Below, piece after piece: positions 8,065 to 15,704 of a stretch of DNA of 64,000 bases. A model generated the notes under the pieces. The model did no database searches, was not told the DNA's origin, and saw only the letters and a list, made by a program, of their open reading frames with translations. Positions within the stretch are counted from its first letter, which is position 1; each line of letters begins with the position of its first letter. The translations under genes and the position numbers were made by a program. Source of the DNA: Solirubrobacter taibaiensis (GTDB lineage Bacteria > Actinomycetota > Thermoleophilia > Solirubrobacterales > Solirubrobacteraceae); contig JAPDDQ010000002.1 of the NCBI GenBank assembly GCA_027587225.1, positions 248,001-312,000 on the forward strand. The letters are read 5' to 3'.

Positions 8065-9492
8065 TCAGAGGCCGAGCTTGCCGGGATTCATGATGCCGAG
8101 AGGATCTAACGCGGACTTCACCGAGCGCAAGGCCTGAAGGCCAGGTCCATGTTGTGCGGGCATGAAGGGCGCCAGTTTCAGGCCCACGCCGTGGTGGTCG
8201 TTCATCACGCCGCCGGCCGCCAGGACGGCGGTCACGCCGTCGGCCCAGATGCGGTCGTGCAGGGCCAGCGGGTCCGCCCCGCCGTCGGGAATCAGGAACC
8301 GGGCGTAGATCATCGTGCCCCAGCGGTACCAGTGCGAGAAGTGCATCCGCAGCTGGAGCCCCTCCGGCGCGTAGCGGTCGCGGACGGCGGTCTTGAGCGC
8401 CTGGTGGACGGCGTGGATGCGCGCGTAGGAGGCGACGACGTCGATCGTGCCCCAGATCGCCGGCAGCTCCGGGTGATGGGGTGGCTTGTAGAAGTCGTAG
8501 CGGCGGTCCCACCACGTCTCGGCGAGTGCCGGATCGAGCTCGCGCGCGCCCTCCGTGCGCGCGAGCTCGATGGTGGCGGCGCGCTCGGCGGCCACGAGCC
8601 GGCCCTCTCCCCCCTCGAAGACGACGATCGCCATCACCCCGTCCAGCGGGACGCCCAGCACGGGGGAGAGCGTGCGGCGCGTGCCCTCCTCGTCGTACAT
8701 GCGGATGACGGACGGCCGGTTGCCGCGCGCCAGCGCGGTCCGGAACGCGGTCACGCCCGCTTCCACGGACGGGAAGTGCAGCGTGACGAAGCTGCGCTCG
8801 GCCGGCAGCGGGACGACCTCGAGCGTGGCGCGGGTGATGATCCCGAGCGTGCCCTCCGAACCGATGAAGAGCTGCGTGAGATCCGGTCCGACCGCGTGGC
8901 GCGGGGCGGGGACGCTGTCGAACAGGGTGCCGTTCGGGAGCGCGACGCGCAGCCCGAGCACCAGGTCCTCGATCTTGCCGTAGCGAGTGGAGAGCACGCC
9001 GGAGCCGCGTGCGGCGACGTACCCGCCGACGGTGGCCCACTCCGAGCTTGCCGGGTAGTGCGGGAGCATCAGCCCACGCGCGTTGAGCGTTCGCTCGAGC
9101 ACGTTGCCGTTGACGCCGGCCTGCGCCGTCACCGTCATCGAGACGTCGTCGATCTCGACGATCGTGTCCAGCCCGCGCAGATCCACGACGAGCCCGCCGT
9201 TGATCGCCACCGCGCCGCCCTGGGTGCCCGAGCCGCCGCCCCAGGCGACGACCGGCACCCGATGCTCGGACGCGACGCGCAGGATGCTGGCCACGTCCTC
9301 CTCGCGCCGCGGCACGGCGACCACGTCCGGCCGGCCCAGCGGCGTGCCGGCGGCGCGCGCATGGATGGCCGGCCAATACGTGTCGGCCGTGTAGGCGTCA
9401 AGCTGTGCGTCCTCGGTGAGGACGGCGTCCGCTCCGAGGACCGCTTCGAGGGCGGGTGCAAGCTCGACCAGTTGCGTAACAGAAGACTTCAT
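8065..9492 (-). CDS. FAD-binding oxidase, GlcD/D-lactate dehydrogenase type
   Basis: A 475-residue vanillyl-alcohol-oxidase superfamily flavoprotein. The PCMH FAD domain is recognised by VVAVPRREEDVASILRVASE, AWGGGSGTQGG and the region SSEWATVGGYVAARGSG. The FAD-oxidase C-terminal domain ends with the typical LDPLGIMNPGK. Relatives oxidise 2-hydroxy acids or alkyl-glycerone phosphates; none of the visible motifs fixes the substrate. It is the promoter-proximal gene of the seven-gene operon and starts at ATG 9492, only 47 bases from the divergent xylulokinase, with which it shares a regulatory region. Confidence 0.9.
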   Translation of the reverse strand: MKSSVTQLVELAPALEAVLGADAVLTEDAQLDAYTADTYWPAIHARAAGTPLGRPDVVAVPRREEDVASILRVASEHRVPVVAWGGGSGTQGGAVAINGGLVVDLRGLDTIVEIDDVSMTVTAQAGVNGNVLERTLNARGLMLPHYPASSEWATVGGYVAARGSGVLSTRYGKIEDLVLGLRVALPNGTLFDSVPAPRHAVGPDLTQLFIGSEGTLGIITRATLEVVPLPAERSFVTLHFPSVEAGVTAFRTALARGNRPSVIRMYDEEGTRRTLSPVLGVPLDGVMAIVVFEGGEGRLVAAERAATIELARTEGARELDPALAETWWDRRYDFYKPPHHPELPAIWGTIDVVASYARIHAVHQALKTAVRDRYAPEGLQLRMHFSHWYRWGTMIYARFLIPDGGADPLALHDRIWADGVTAVLAAGGVMNDHHGVGLKLAPFMPAQHGPGLQALRSVKSALDPLGIMNPGKLGL

Positions 9493-9539
9493 CTATTGAC
9501 AGGCAAGCTTGCATTAGCCTTCAATTGCTGTCAAGCCAA
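9493..9539. promoter_or_regulatory. Divergent operator/promoter between the oxidase operon and xylulokinase
   Basis: A 47-base region holding a 7-bp inverted repeat, TTGACAG (9496-9502) and CTGTCAA (9528-9534), and inside it a perfect 10-bp palindrome GCAAGCTTGC (9503-9512). The TTGACA halves are in the right orientation to act as -35 elements for the two directions, but I see no convincing -10 boxes. The GCAAGCTTGC centre resembles a sugar-repressor operator. The xylulokinase ATG follows almost at once, so its transcript would be nearly leaderless. Confidence 0.5.
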
Positions 9540-10970
9540 ATGTCATCAACACTTCAGAATCCGTCACGCACCGCGATCGGCATTGATGTCGGTACGTCCG
9601 CGGTCAAGGTCATCGCCGTCGCCGAAGATGGCGAAGTGCTCGAGCGCCGCGAAGTCGCGTACCCGCTCTCGACGCCCAAGCCCGGTTGGTCCGAGCAGAA
9701 CCCCGACGACTGGTGGGCCGCCACCGAGCAAGCGCTCGAAGGCCTGACCGACGGCGTCGCCGGCATCGGCCTCTCCGGCCAGATGCACGGGCTCGTCACG
9801 CTCGATTCCAGCGACCGCCCGATCCGTCCCGCGATCCTGTGGAACGACCAGCGCACCGCGGCCGAGTGCGAGGAGATCGAGGACGCGGTCGGCTTCGACC
9901 GGCTCGTCGAGCTCACCGGCAACCGTGCGCTGACCGGCTTCACCGCGCCCAAGTTGCTGTGGCTGCGCAAGCACGAGCCGGACAACTACGCGCGGATCGC
10001 GCACGTGATGCTGCCCAAGGACTATGTGCGGCTCAAGCTCACCGGCGAGCGGGCGATCGACGTCGCCGACGCGTCGGGCACGCTGCTGCTCGACGTGGCC
10101 AAGCGCCGCTGGAGCGACGAGGTGCTGCGGACGCTGGAGATCGATCCGGCGTGGCTGCCGACCGTGCTCGAGTCGCCGGAGGTGAGCGGGCGCACGAGCG
10201 CCGGCATCGCCGTCGCGGCGGGCGCGGGCGACCAGGCCGCGGGCGGCCTCGGCGTCGGCGTGGACCGGCCCGGGCCGTTGAGTGTCGCGATGGGCACGTC
10301 CGGCGTGGTGTTCGCGGCGCTGCCCGAGTACCGGGCCGATCCGCAGGCCCGCGTGCACGCCTTCTGCCACGCCGTGCCCGGCGCCTGGCATCAGATGGGC
10401 GTGATGCTGTCCGCCGCCGGCTCGCTGGCGTGGCTGCGCGGCGTCGTCGGCGGGGAGTTCTCCGGCCTCGTGGACGAGGCAGCGGCCTGGGGCCCCGGCA
10501 CGGACGGGCTCACGTTCCTGCCCTACCTGACCGGCGAGCGGACCCCGCACGCCGACCCCGACGCCCGCGGTTCGTTCACGGGCTTGGAGATCCGCCACAA
10601 CCGGGGCGCGCTCACCCGCTCGGTGCTCGAAGGCGTCGCCTGTGGCCTGCGCGACTCGTTCGACCTGGTCGGCGGCGGCGAACGCGGCCGGGTGTCCGGC
10701 GGCGGTGCGCGCAGCGAGCTGTGGCTGCAAATTGTCGCCTCGGTGCTGGAGATCCCGCTCGAGCGGCTCGCGGTCGAAGAGGGCGCGGCCTACGGCGCCG
10801 CGTTGCTCGGCGGCGTGGCCGGGGGTTTGTGGGGTGACGTGCACGAAGCCGTCGGTGCGTGCGTCCACACGCACGGTCAGATCGACCCCGTGCCGGAGTG
10901 GATCGAGCCCTACCGCGAACTCAGGCAGCGCTACCGGGCGCTCTACCCAGCCCTTTCGACTAAGGACTAG
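9540..10970 (+). CDS. xylB: Xylulokinase (FGGY carbohydrate kinase)
   Basis: A 476-residue FGGY kinase that phosphorylates a ketopentose, by family D-xylulose to D-xylulose 5-phosphate. N-terminal lobe: IGIDVGTSAVKVIAVAEDG (phosphate binding), WSEQNPDDWW, the xylulokinase-type GIGLSGQMHGLVTLD and LWNDQRT. C-terminal lobe: GDQAAGGLGVG, SVAMGTSGVVFA, PYLTGERTPHADPDARG and the adenosine motif GGGARSELW. A TTG at 9525 would add five residues; I prefer ATG 9540. It is divergent from the sugar/cyclitol operon and probably its kinase step. The true ketose may not be xylulose, since a ketose 3-epimerase is encoded next door. Confidence 0.9.
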   Translation: MSSTLQNPSRTAIGIDVGTSAVKVIAVAEDGEVLERREVAYPLSTPKPGWSEQNPDDWWAATEQALEGLTDGVAGIGLSGQMHGLVTLDSSDRPIRPAILWNDQRTAAECEEIEDAVGFDRLVELTGNRALTGFTAPKLLWLRKHEPDNYARIAHVMLPKDYVRLKLTGERAIDVADASGTLLLDVAKRRWSDEVLRTLEIDPAWLPTVLESPEVSGRTSAGIAVAAGAGDQAAGGLGVGVDRPGPLSVAMGTSGVVFAALPEYRADPQARVHAFCHAVPGAWHQMGVMLSAAGSLAWLRGVVGGEFSGLVDEAAAWGPGTDGLTFLPYLTGERTPHADPDARGSFTGLEIRHNRGALTRSVLEGVACGLRDSFDLVGGGERGRVSGGGARSELWLQIVASVLEIPLERLAVEEGAAYGAALLGGVAGGLWGDVHEAVGACVHTHGQIDPVPEWIEPYRELRQRYRALYPALSTKD

Positions 10971-11000
10971 TTGACACGAGATTGTCAGACAGTGTTTAGT
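10971..11000 (+). promoter_or_regulatory. Putative promoter of the ThuA-domain gene
   Basis: A consensus TTGACA at 10971 begins just after the xylulokinase TAG and is followed, 18 bases on, by TTTAGT (10995-11000) as a four-of-six -10 box. Between them is a small inverted repeat, TGTC-A-GACA. A GGGGAGAGAG ribosome site precedes the GTG at 11042. Confidence 0.45.
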
Positions 11001-11041
11001 TGGCGGGCTGGATGAATTAGAGGGTCACGAGGGGAGAGAGC

Positions 11042-13840
11042 GTGTATAGGAGAGTCGCCACCGCTGCTGCGGTAGGCGTTGCGCTGGCTGCGCTGCCGTC
11101 CTCGGCGCAAGCGCAGGACATGACGTCACCGGTGCTGAACGCCGCGACGCTGTCACCGGTGAGCCCGGTGCCGCAGCGGAACGGTAATCCGCCGGCCGCG
11201 GCGAGCACGTCGACCGGCAACAACGGCTGGTTCACCCAGGCCGCTCCCGTGTCGATCAACGTCACGGCTACCGACGAGGTCGGGGTCAGCAAGGTCCAGT
11301 ACTCGACGGACAACGGGGTGACGTGGCTCGACGCCACGATCACGCCCGGGACGTCGGTCACCGCGGCCATCCCGCAGAACGCGGAGGGCAACAACACCGT
11401 CCGCTTCCGCGCCCAGGACGCCGCCGGCAACTTCGCGCGCGGTGTCGCCGCCAACACCACGCTGAGCACGGCCGCCGCCGTCGGCGCCACCGGCGTCCGC
11501 CTGGCCAGCACGAACGGCCGCGCGGCCGGCGACGAGCTCGTGATCAACACGGGTGAAGGCCAGGAGACGGTCAAGATCGCGACGATCGTGACCCCGGCTC
11601 CCGCCGCTCCGGCGCCCAACGTCACGCTCGCGACGCCGCTCACCAAGGCGCACGCGTCCGCGGCGGCCGTGCAGGCGTTCCCGCTCTATCGCACCGTCGC
11701 GGTGCCGATCGACCGGCAGATCCCGAACGCGACCTGGCCCACGACCGGCGCGCAGGCCGTGGTCAACAACCGTGTCACGCGCAGCCAGATCATCACGCCC
11801 AACCGCAACGACCCGACCCCGGGCTCGGGCTCCACGGGCGTCCGCGACGCGTGGATCGACGGCGTGTGGACGTACCCGCTGCCGCTGGACGCCTCCAAGC
11901 TCTCGCTCGGCAAGCACACGTTCGCGCTCGGCCTCAACGACAACGCCGGCAACGGCGCCAAGACGACGTTCACGTTCGTCGTGACGACGTCGGTCGCCGA
12001 TGTCGACGCGCTGCTCACGCGCTACGGCTCCGCCGGTTCGATCGCGGCCGCCGACGTCACCGCGCTGAAGGCGACGCTCGCCGAGGCGGGCGCCGCGACC
12101 GATCCCGTCGTGGCGATCGGCAAGCTCGAGGCGTTCGCGGGCCAGGCCGGCTCGATCGCCAACGCCGACGTCCGCAACCTGCTCGTCGGCGACGCGCAGG
12201 AGCTCATCCGCCAGAAGCGCGGCATCGCGTCGCCCGAGCCGACCGGGCTGGGCGTCGTGACCGAGGCCGCCGCCGGCGCGCCGCGGCACCCGTACGTCAA
12301 GCCGGCGTTGCCCGCCGCGAACCCGGGCGCGAAGTTCAAGGTGCTCGTGATCGCCAACGGCCCCGGCGGCTTCCGCCACCCGGCGATCGAGGACGGCCAC
12401 GTCCTGATCCAGCGCCTCGGCCGTGAGAACGGCTTCGACGTGGACATCTGGGACTCGAGCTGGCCCGCGGAGTCGCTGCCGCAGACCCCGTTCACGAGCG
12501 CCGCCGACCTGGCCAAGTACAAGGTGATCATCGGCAACTCGTCCGTCGGCACCACGGTCTTCCGGACCGCGGTCACGCTGCCGGACGGCACGGTCGTCAA
12601 CGAGCAGGCCGCCTTCGAGGGCTTTATCCGCAACGGCGGCGGCTTCGTGGGCATCCACGGCGCCAACGACTCGATGGGCAACTGGCCCTTCTACCTGAAC
12701 ATGATGGGCGGCGTCTTCCGCCAGCACCCGGGCAACGCCGGCGGCTTCGGCACCGACTGCGGCTCTTGCTACAACGCGGAAGTCGTCACCGACGACGATT
12801 CGCACCCCGCCACGGCAGGCTTCCCGGCCCGCTTCCGCGTGATGGACGAGCTGTACGCGTACACGCGCAAGCCGCGTCCGTACGTGCACCCGCTGTTGTC
12901 GCTCAATGACGACACGTACCGCACGGGCATCGGCGTGACCAGCGGCGCGGGCGCCACCGAGGGCCCCGACCACCCGATCACGTTCTGCTCGAACTACCAG
13001 GGCGGCAAGATGTTCACGCAGGTCATGGGCCACAACTGGGAGCTGTTCCAGACCACGGCCTGGTACCAGCAGACGATCCTGCAGGGCATCCTCACTGCCG
13101 GTGGGCTCAAGCCCGCCAACTGCGTCACGCATCGCGAGGTGCGCGAGTTGGCAGCCGCCCAGCAGACCGCGGGCACGTTGACCGCGGATGCCGCCGCAGC
13201 GATCACCACGTCGCTCAACGCGGCCTACGACAAGTACGCCACGCTCACGCAGACCGGCTACAGCCAGTCGCTCACCGACATCGCGGCCGTCCAGGCCGTG
13301 GCGTCGAACCCGGCCAGCGGCGACGCGGCCGCGCGGGCGCAGCTGCTGGGCAAGGCGCAGGAGCTGAAGAGCTGGATGCAGCAGCTCCTCGGCGCCACCG
13401 ACGTGCCCGGCGGCGCGACCGGCACGGTGCCGGCCACGCTGTCGCTCTCGCTCGGCACGCCGGCCACGTTCGGCGCGTTCACCGCGGGCGTCGCCAAGAC
13501 GTACACGGCGAGCTCGTCGGCGAACGTCATCTCCACCGCCGGTGACGCGCTCCTGAGCGTCTCCGATCCGTCCGCCACGGCGACGGGCCGTTTGGTCAAC
13601 GGCACGTTCTCGCTCACGGCTCCGCTCCAGGCCAAGGCCACGAGCGCAGCCGGAGCGGGGGTTGCGCTCGCCGCGGTCGGCGGTTCCAGCGCCCCGACCT
13701 CGTTGCTCAACTACAGCGGCCCGACGTCCAACGACGCCGTCACGCTGAACTTCGAGCAGTCCATCGGACAGAACGAGGCGCTGCGTACCGGCACCTACAG
13801 CAAGGCGTTGACGTTCACGCTGTCGACCACGACTCCGTGA
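11042..13840 (+). CDS. Secreted ThuA-domain protein with Ig-like, FIMAH-like and C-terminal surface domain
   Basis: A 932-residue exported protein with a GTG start preceded by a strong GGGGAGAG site. Residues 1-24 form a Sec signal peptide ending AQA. An Ig-like region follows (DEVGVSKVQYSTDNGVTW), then a helical FIMAH-like segment near 320-395. A ThuA (trehalose-utilisation, class-I-amidotransferase-like) domain spans about 425-680, with KVLVIANGPGGFRHPAIEDG and GGGFVGIHGANDS. A second FIMAH-like helix pair lies near 695-785. The last 135 residues form a beta domain that recurs in the M28 peptidase at 32995 and in the small protein at 43195. ThuA domains are linked to sugar metabolism; the extracellular role here is unknown. 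The stop overlaps the next gene's GTG. Confidence 0.88.
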   Translation: MYRRVATAAAVGVALAALPSSAQAQDMTSPVLNAATLSPVSPVPQRNGNPPAAASTSTGNNGWFTQAAPVSINVTATDEVGVSKVQYSTDNGVTWLDATITPGTSVTAAIPQNAEGNNTVRFRAQDAAGNFARGVAANTTLSTAAAVGATGVRLASTNGRAAGDELVINTGEGQETVKIATIVTPAPAAPAPNVTLATPLTKAHASAAAVQAFPLYRTVAVPIDRQIPNATWPTTGAQAVVNNRVTRSQIITPNRNDPTPGSGSTGVRDAWIDGVWTYPLPLDASKLSLGKHTFALGLNDNAGNGAKTTFTFVVTTSVADVDALLTRYGSAGSIAAADVTALKATLAEAGAATDPVVAIGKLEAFAGQAGSIANADVRNLLVGDAQELIRQKRGIASPEPTGLGVVTEAAAGAPRHPYVKPALPAANPGAKFKVLVIANGPGGFRHPAIEDGHVLIQRLGRENGFDVDIWDSSWPAESLPQTPFTSAADLAKYKVIIGNSSVGTTVFRTAVTLPDGTVVNEQAAFEGFIRNGGGFVGIHGANDSMGNWPFYLNMMGGVFRQHPGNAGGFGTDCGSCYNAEVVTDDDSHPATAGFPARFRVMDELYAYTRKPRPYVHPLLSLNDDTYRTGIGVTSGAGATEGPDHPITFCSNYQGGKMFTQVMGHNWELFQTTAWYQQTILQGILTAGGLKPANCVTHREVRELAAAQQTAGTLTADAAAAITTSLNAAYDKYATLTQTGYSQSLTDIAAVQAVASNPASGDAAARAQLLGKAQELKSWMQQLLGATDVPGGATGTVPATLSLSLGTPATFGAFTAGVAKTYTASSSANVISTAGDALLSVSDPSATATGRLVNGTFSLTAPLQAKATSAAGAGVALAAVGGSSAPTSLLNYSGPTSNDAVTLNFEQSIGQNEALRTGTYSKALTFTLSTTTP

Positions 13841-14364
13841 ACTTGCGCTCGCCGCGACGACTGACTCTGGTCGTCGCGGCGACCGCCTTGCTGGCCCTGG
13901 TGGGCTGCGGCGACGACGGGGGGTCGTCGCCGCAGCCGCCGGCTGCGTCGGCGGCGCCGCTGCCGACGTTCGCGCCGACGGGCCAGGTCGCGTGCAGCGA
14001 GGAGGCCTACACGGCCACCCCGAAGGACTCGGGCTGGACACACCCGTCCCAGAACTTCTATGAGCCGGGACAGAAGCCGATGCCGTCGGAGGCCGACCTC
14101 CAGCATCTGCTCGCGGCGGACTCCGCCGTCGTTGTCCGCTACCGCTCGGACGCGCCGGCCGAGCGCCGCGAGGCGCTACGCACGTTTGCAGCGTCGCTGC
14201 CCGCGATCGTCGTGCTCCCGGGCGCCACACGGGACGACGTCGCAGTGGAGGCGTTCACGTCCAATCGGCGGTTGCTGTGCGACGGCGTGGATGCGCCGCA
14301 GCTGACGACGTTCGCCGATCGCCGGGGCGCGATCAGCAGCACCCCGCACGACGGCCTGGGCTGA
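13837..14364 (+). CDS. Lipoprotein, DUF3105-like (uncertain)
   Basis: A 175-residue protein with a short basic N-terminus, a hydrophobic stretch and the lipobox LVGC, with Cys24 as the lipidated residue. A Gly/Asp/Ser linker follows. The mature part has WTHPSQNFYEPGQKPM and ADSAVVVRYRS, which recall DUF3105 proteins (HSLEHG..V.RY), but the usual His is not obvious, so the family call is weak. It starts at GTG 13837, overlapping the TGA of the ThuA gene, so the lipoprotein and the large secreted protein are probably made together at the cell surface. Confidence 0.65.
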   Translation: MNLRSPRRLTLVVAATALLALVGCGDDGGSSPQPPAASAAPLPTFAPTGQVACSEEAYTATPKDSGWTHPSQNFYEPGQKPMPSEADLQHLLAADSAVVVRYRSDAPAERREALRTFAASLPAIVVLPGATRDDVAVEAFTSNRRLLCDGVDAPQLTTFADRRGAISSTPHDGLG

Positions 14365-14396
14365 CGACCGTGCCCGTCGATACGGTTACACGTCTC

Positions 14397-15638
14397 ATGT
14401 GGACCCCGAAGCCGGCCATCGAGCTCTCGAGCCAGCGCGCCGTGCGACGGCACAACCTGAGCGTCGTGCTGCGCCAGGTGGTCGAGCGCGGGCCGCGCTC
14501 GCGCGCCACGATCGCCACGGACACCGGGCTCAACAAGAGCACGGTCTCCAGCCTGGTGAGCGAGCTGATGGACTTCGGGCTGCTGGTGGAGCGCGGCGCT
14601 GAGCACCGCGGCACCGCCGGCCGGCCCGGCCTCGTGGTGGACGTCGCCCGCGACGGCGTCGTGGCGCTCGGGCTGGAGGTCAACGTCGACTACGTCGCCG
14701 TCCAGGCCACCGACCTCGCGGGTGGTTCCCGGTACAAGGGCATGGAGGCGGCCGACAACCGCGGCCGCAGCGTCGACGAGGTCCTGGACCGGCTCGGCGA
14801 GCTCGCGCGCGGCGCGCTGCTGGAGGTCCAGGCGCAAGGCCTGCGGCCGATCGGCGCCACGATCGCGGTGCCCGGCCTGGTGGACATCTCCCGCGGCGAG
14901 CTCCTGGTCGCGCCGAACCTGCACTGGCGCGACGTCCCGCTCGTGGAGCAGTTGCGCGAGCGGATCGCCGCGCCGGACCTGCAGATCGGGCTCGACAACG
15001 AGGCCAACCTCGCCGCGCTGGCCGAGCTTTGGGAGGGCGCGGCCACCGGCATCAGCGACTTCATGTACTGCTCGGGCGAGATCGGGGTCGGCGGCGGGCT
15101 CGTGCTCGGCGGCGAGCTGTTCCGCGGCTACCGCGGGTTCGGCGGCGAGTTCGGCCACACCACCGTCGAGCACGACGGGCTCCCGTGCGCGTGCGGCTCG
15201 CGCGGCTGCCTGGAGACCCGTGCGGGGCTGGAGCCGCTGCTGGCCGCGGCCGGCATCGGCGGCAACGGTGAATCCGGCTCGCGGGGGCTCGCGAAGCCGG
15301 TGGGAGAGCTCGTGCGGCGAGCGAAGGCGGGCGAGCCGCAGGCGGTCGCGGCGCTGGAGGACGTGGCGCGCTGGCTCGGGATCGCACTCGGCACCGTCGT
15401 CAACCTGATTTCACCCCAGGCGATCGTCCTCGGCGGGCACTTCGCGCCGATGAGCGAGTGGCTCGCGCCGGTCATCTCCTCCGAGCTGGCGACCCGCGTG
15501 CTGGGCGGCAACGGCGCCGTCCCACCCGTGCTCTCATCCAGCCTTGGAGCTGAGGCGGCCATGCGTGGCGCCGCTGCGACGCAGCTGCGACGCCTGTTGG
15601 CAGACCCAACACTGGTAGCCGCCGCCCTACCCACGTAG
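14397..15638 (+). CDS. ROK-family transcriptional repressor
   Basis: A 413-residue ROK repressor. The N-terminal winged helix (around 12-70) contains RATIATDTGLNKSTVSSLVS. The kinase-like ROK domain carries the zinc motif CACGSRGCLE and the C-terminal LGTVVNLISPQAIVLGG. I chose ATG 14397, close before the helix-turn-helix; upstream in-frame starts would add arginine-rich residues overlapping the lipoprotein gene. ROK repressors of this build (XylR/NagC type) respond to sugars. An AT-rich inverted repeat lies directly after its stop, in front of the DUF1800 gene, and could be its operator. Confidence 0.9.
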   Translation: MWTPKPAIELSSQRAVRRHNLSVVLRQVVERGPRSRATIATDTGLNKSTVSSLVSELMDFGLLVERGAEHRGTAGRPGLVVDVARDGVVALGLEVNVDYVAVQATDLAGGSRYKGMEAADNRGRSVDEVLDRLGELARGALLEVQAQGLRPIGATIAVPGLVDISRGELLVAPNLHWRDVPLVEQLRERIAAPDLQIGLDNEANLAALAELWEGAATGISDFMYCSGEIGVGGGLVLGGELFRGYRGFGGEFGHTTVEHDGLPCACGSRGCLETRAGLEPLLAAAGIGGNGESGSRGLAKPVGELVRRAKAGEPQAVAALEDVARWLGIALGTVVNLISPQAIVLGGHFAPMSEWLAPVISSELATRVLGGNGAVPPVLSSSLGAEAAMRGAAATQLRRLLADPTLVAAALPT

Positions 15639-15647
15639 TCGGCGTTC

Positions 15648-15671
15648 AAACCTAACTTTTAGTTAAGGTTT
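15648..15671. promoter_or_regulatory. AT-rich inverted repeat, candidate ROK operator or terminator
   Basis: AAACCTAACT and AGTTAAGGTTT flank a TTT centre and pair with one bulged A. The site is strikingly AT-rich against its surroundings and lies between the ROK stop (15638) and the DUF1800 start (15705). Its form resembles ROK/XylR operators. A weak terminator for the ROK gene is the alternative. Confidence 0.45.
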
Positions 15672-15704
15672 GTGTTCGGACGTCCTTGATGAGAAAGTCG
15701 CCGC

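Noticed and set aside
11153-14230. A 1025-codon open frame on the minus strand
   Set aside because: It is the antisense shadow of the ThuA gene: Arg/Gly/Ala/Asp/His-rich, no motif, no ribosome site. High GC keeps antisense frames open.
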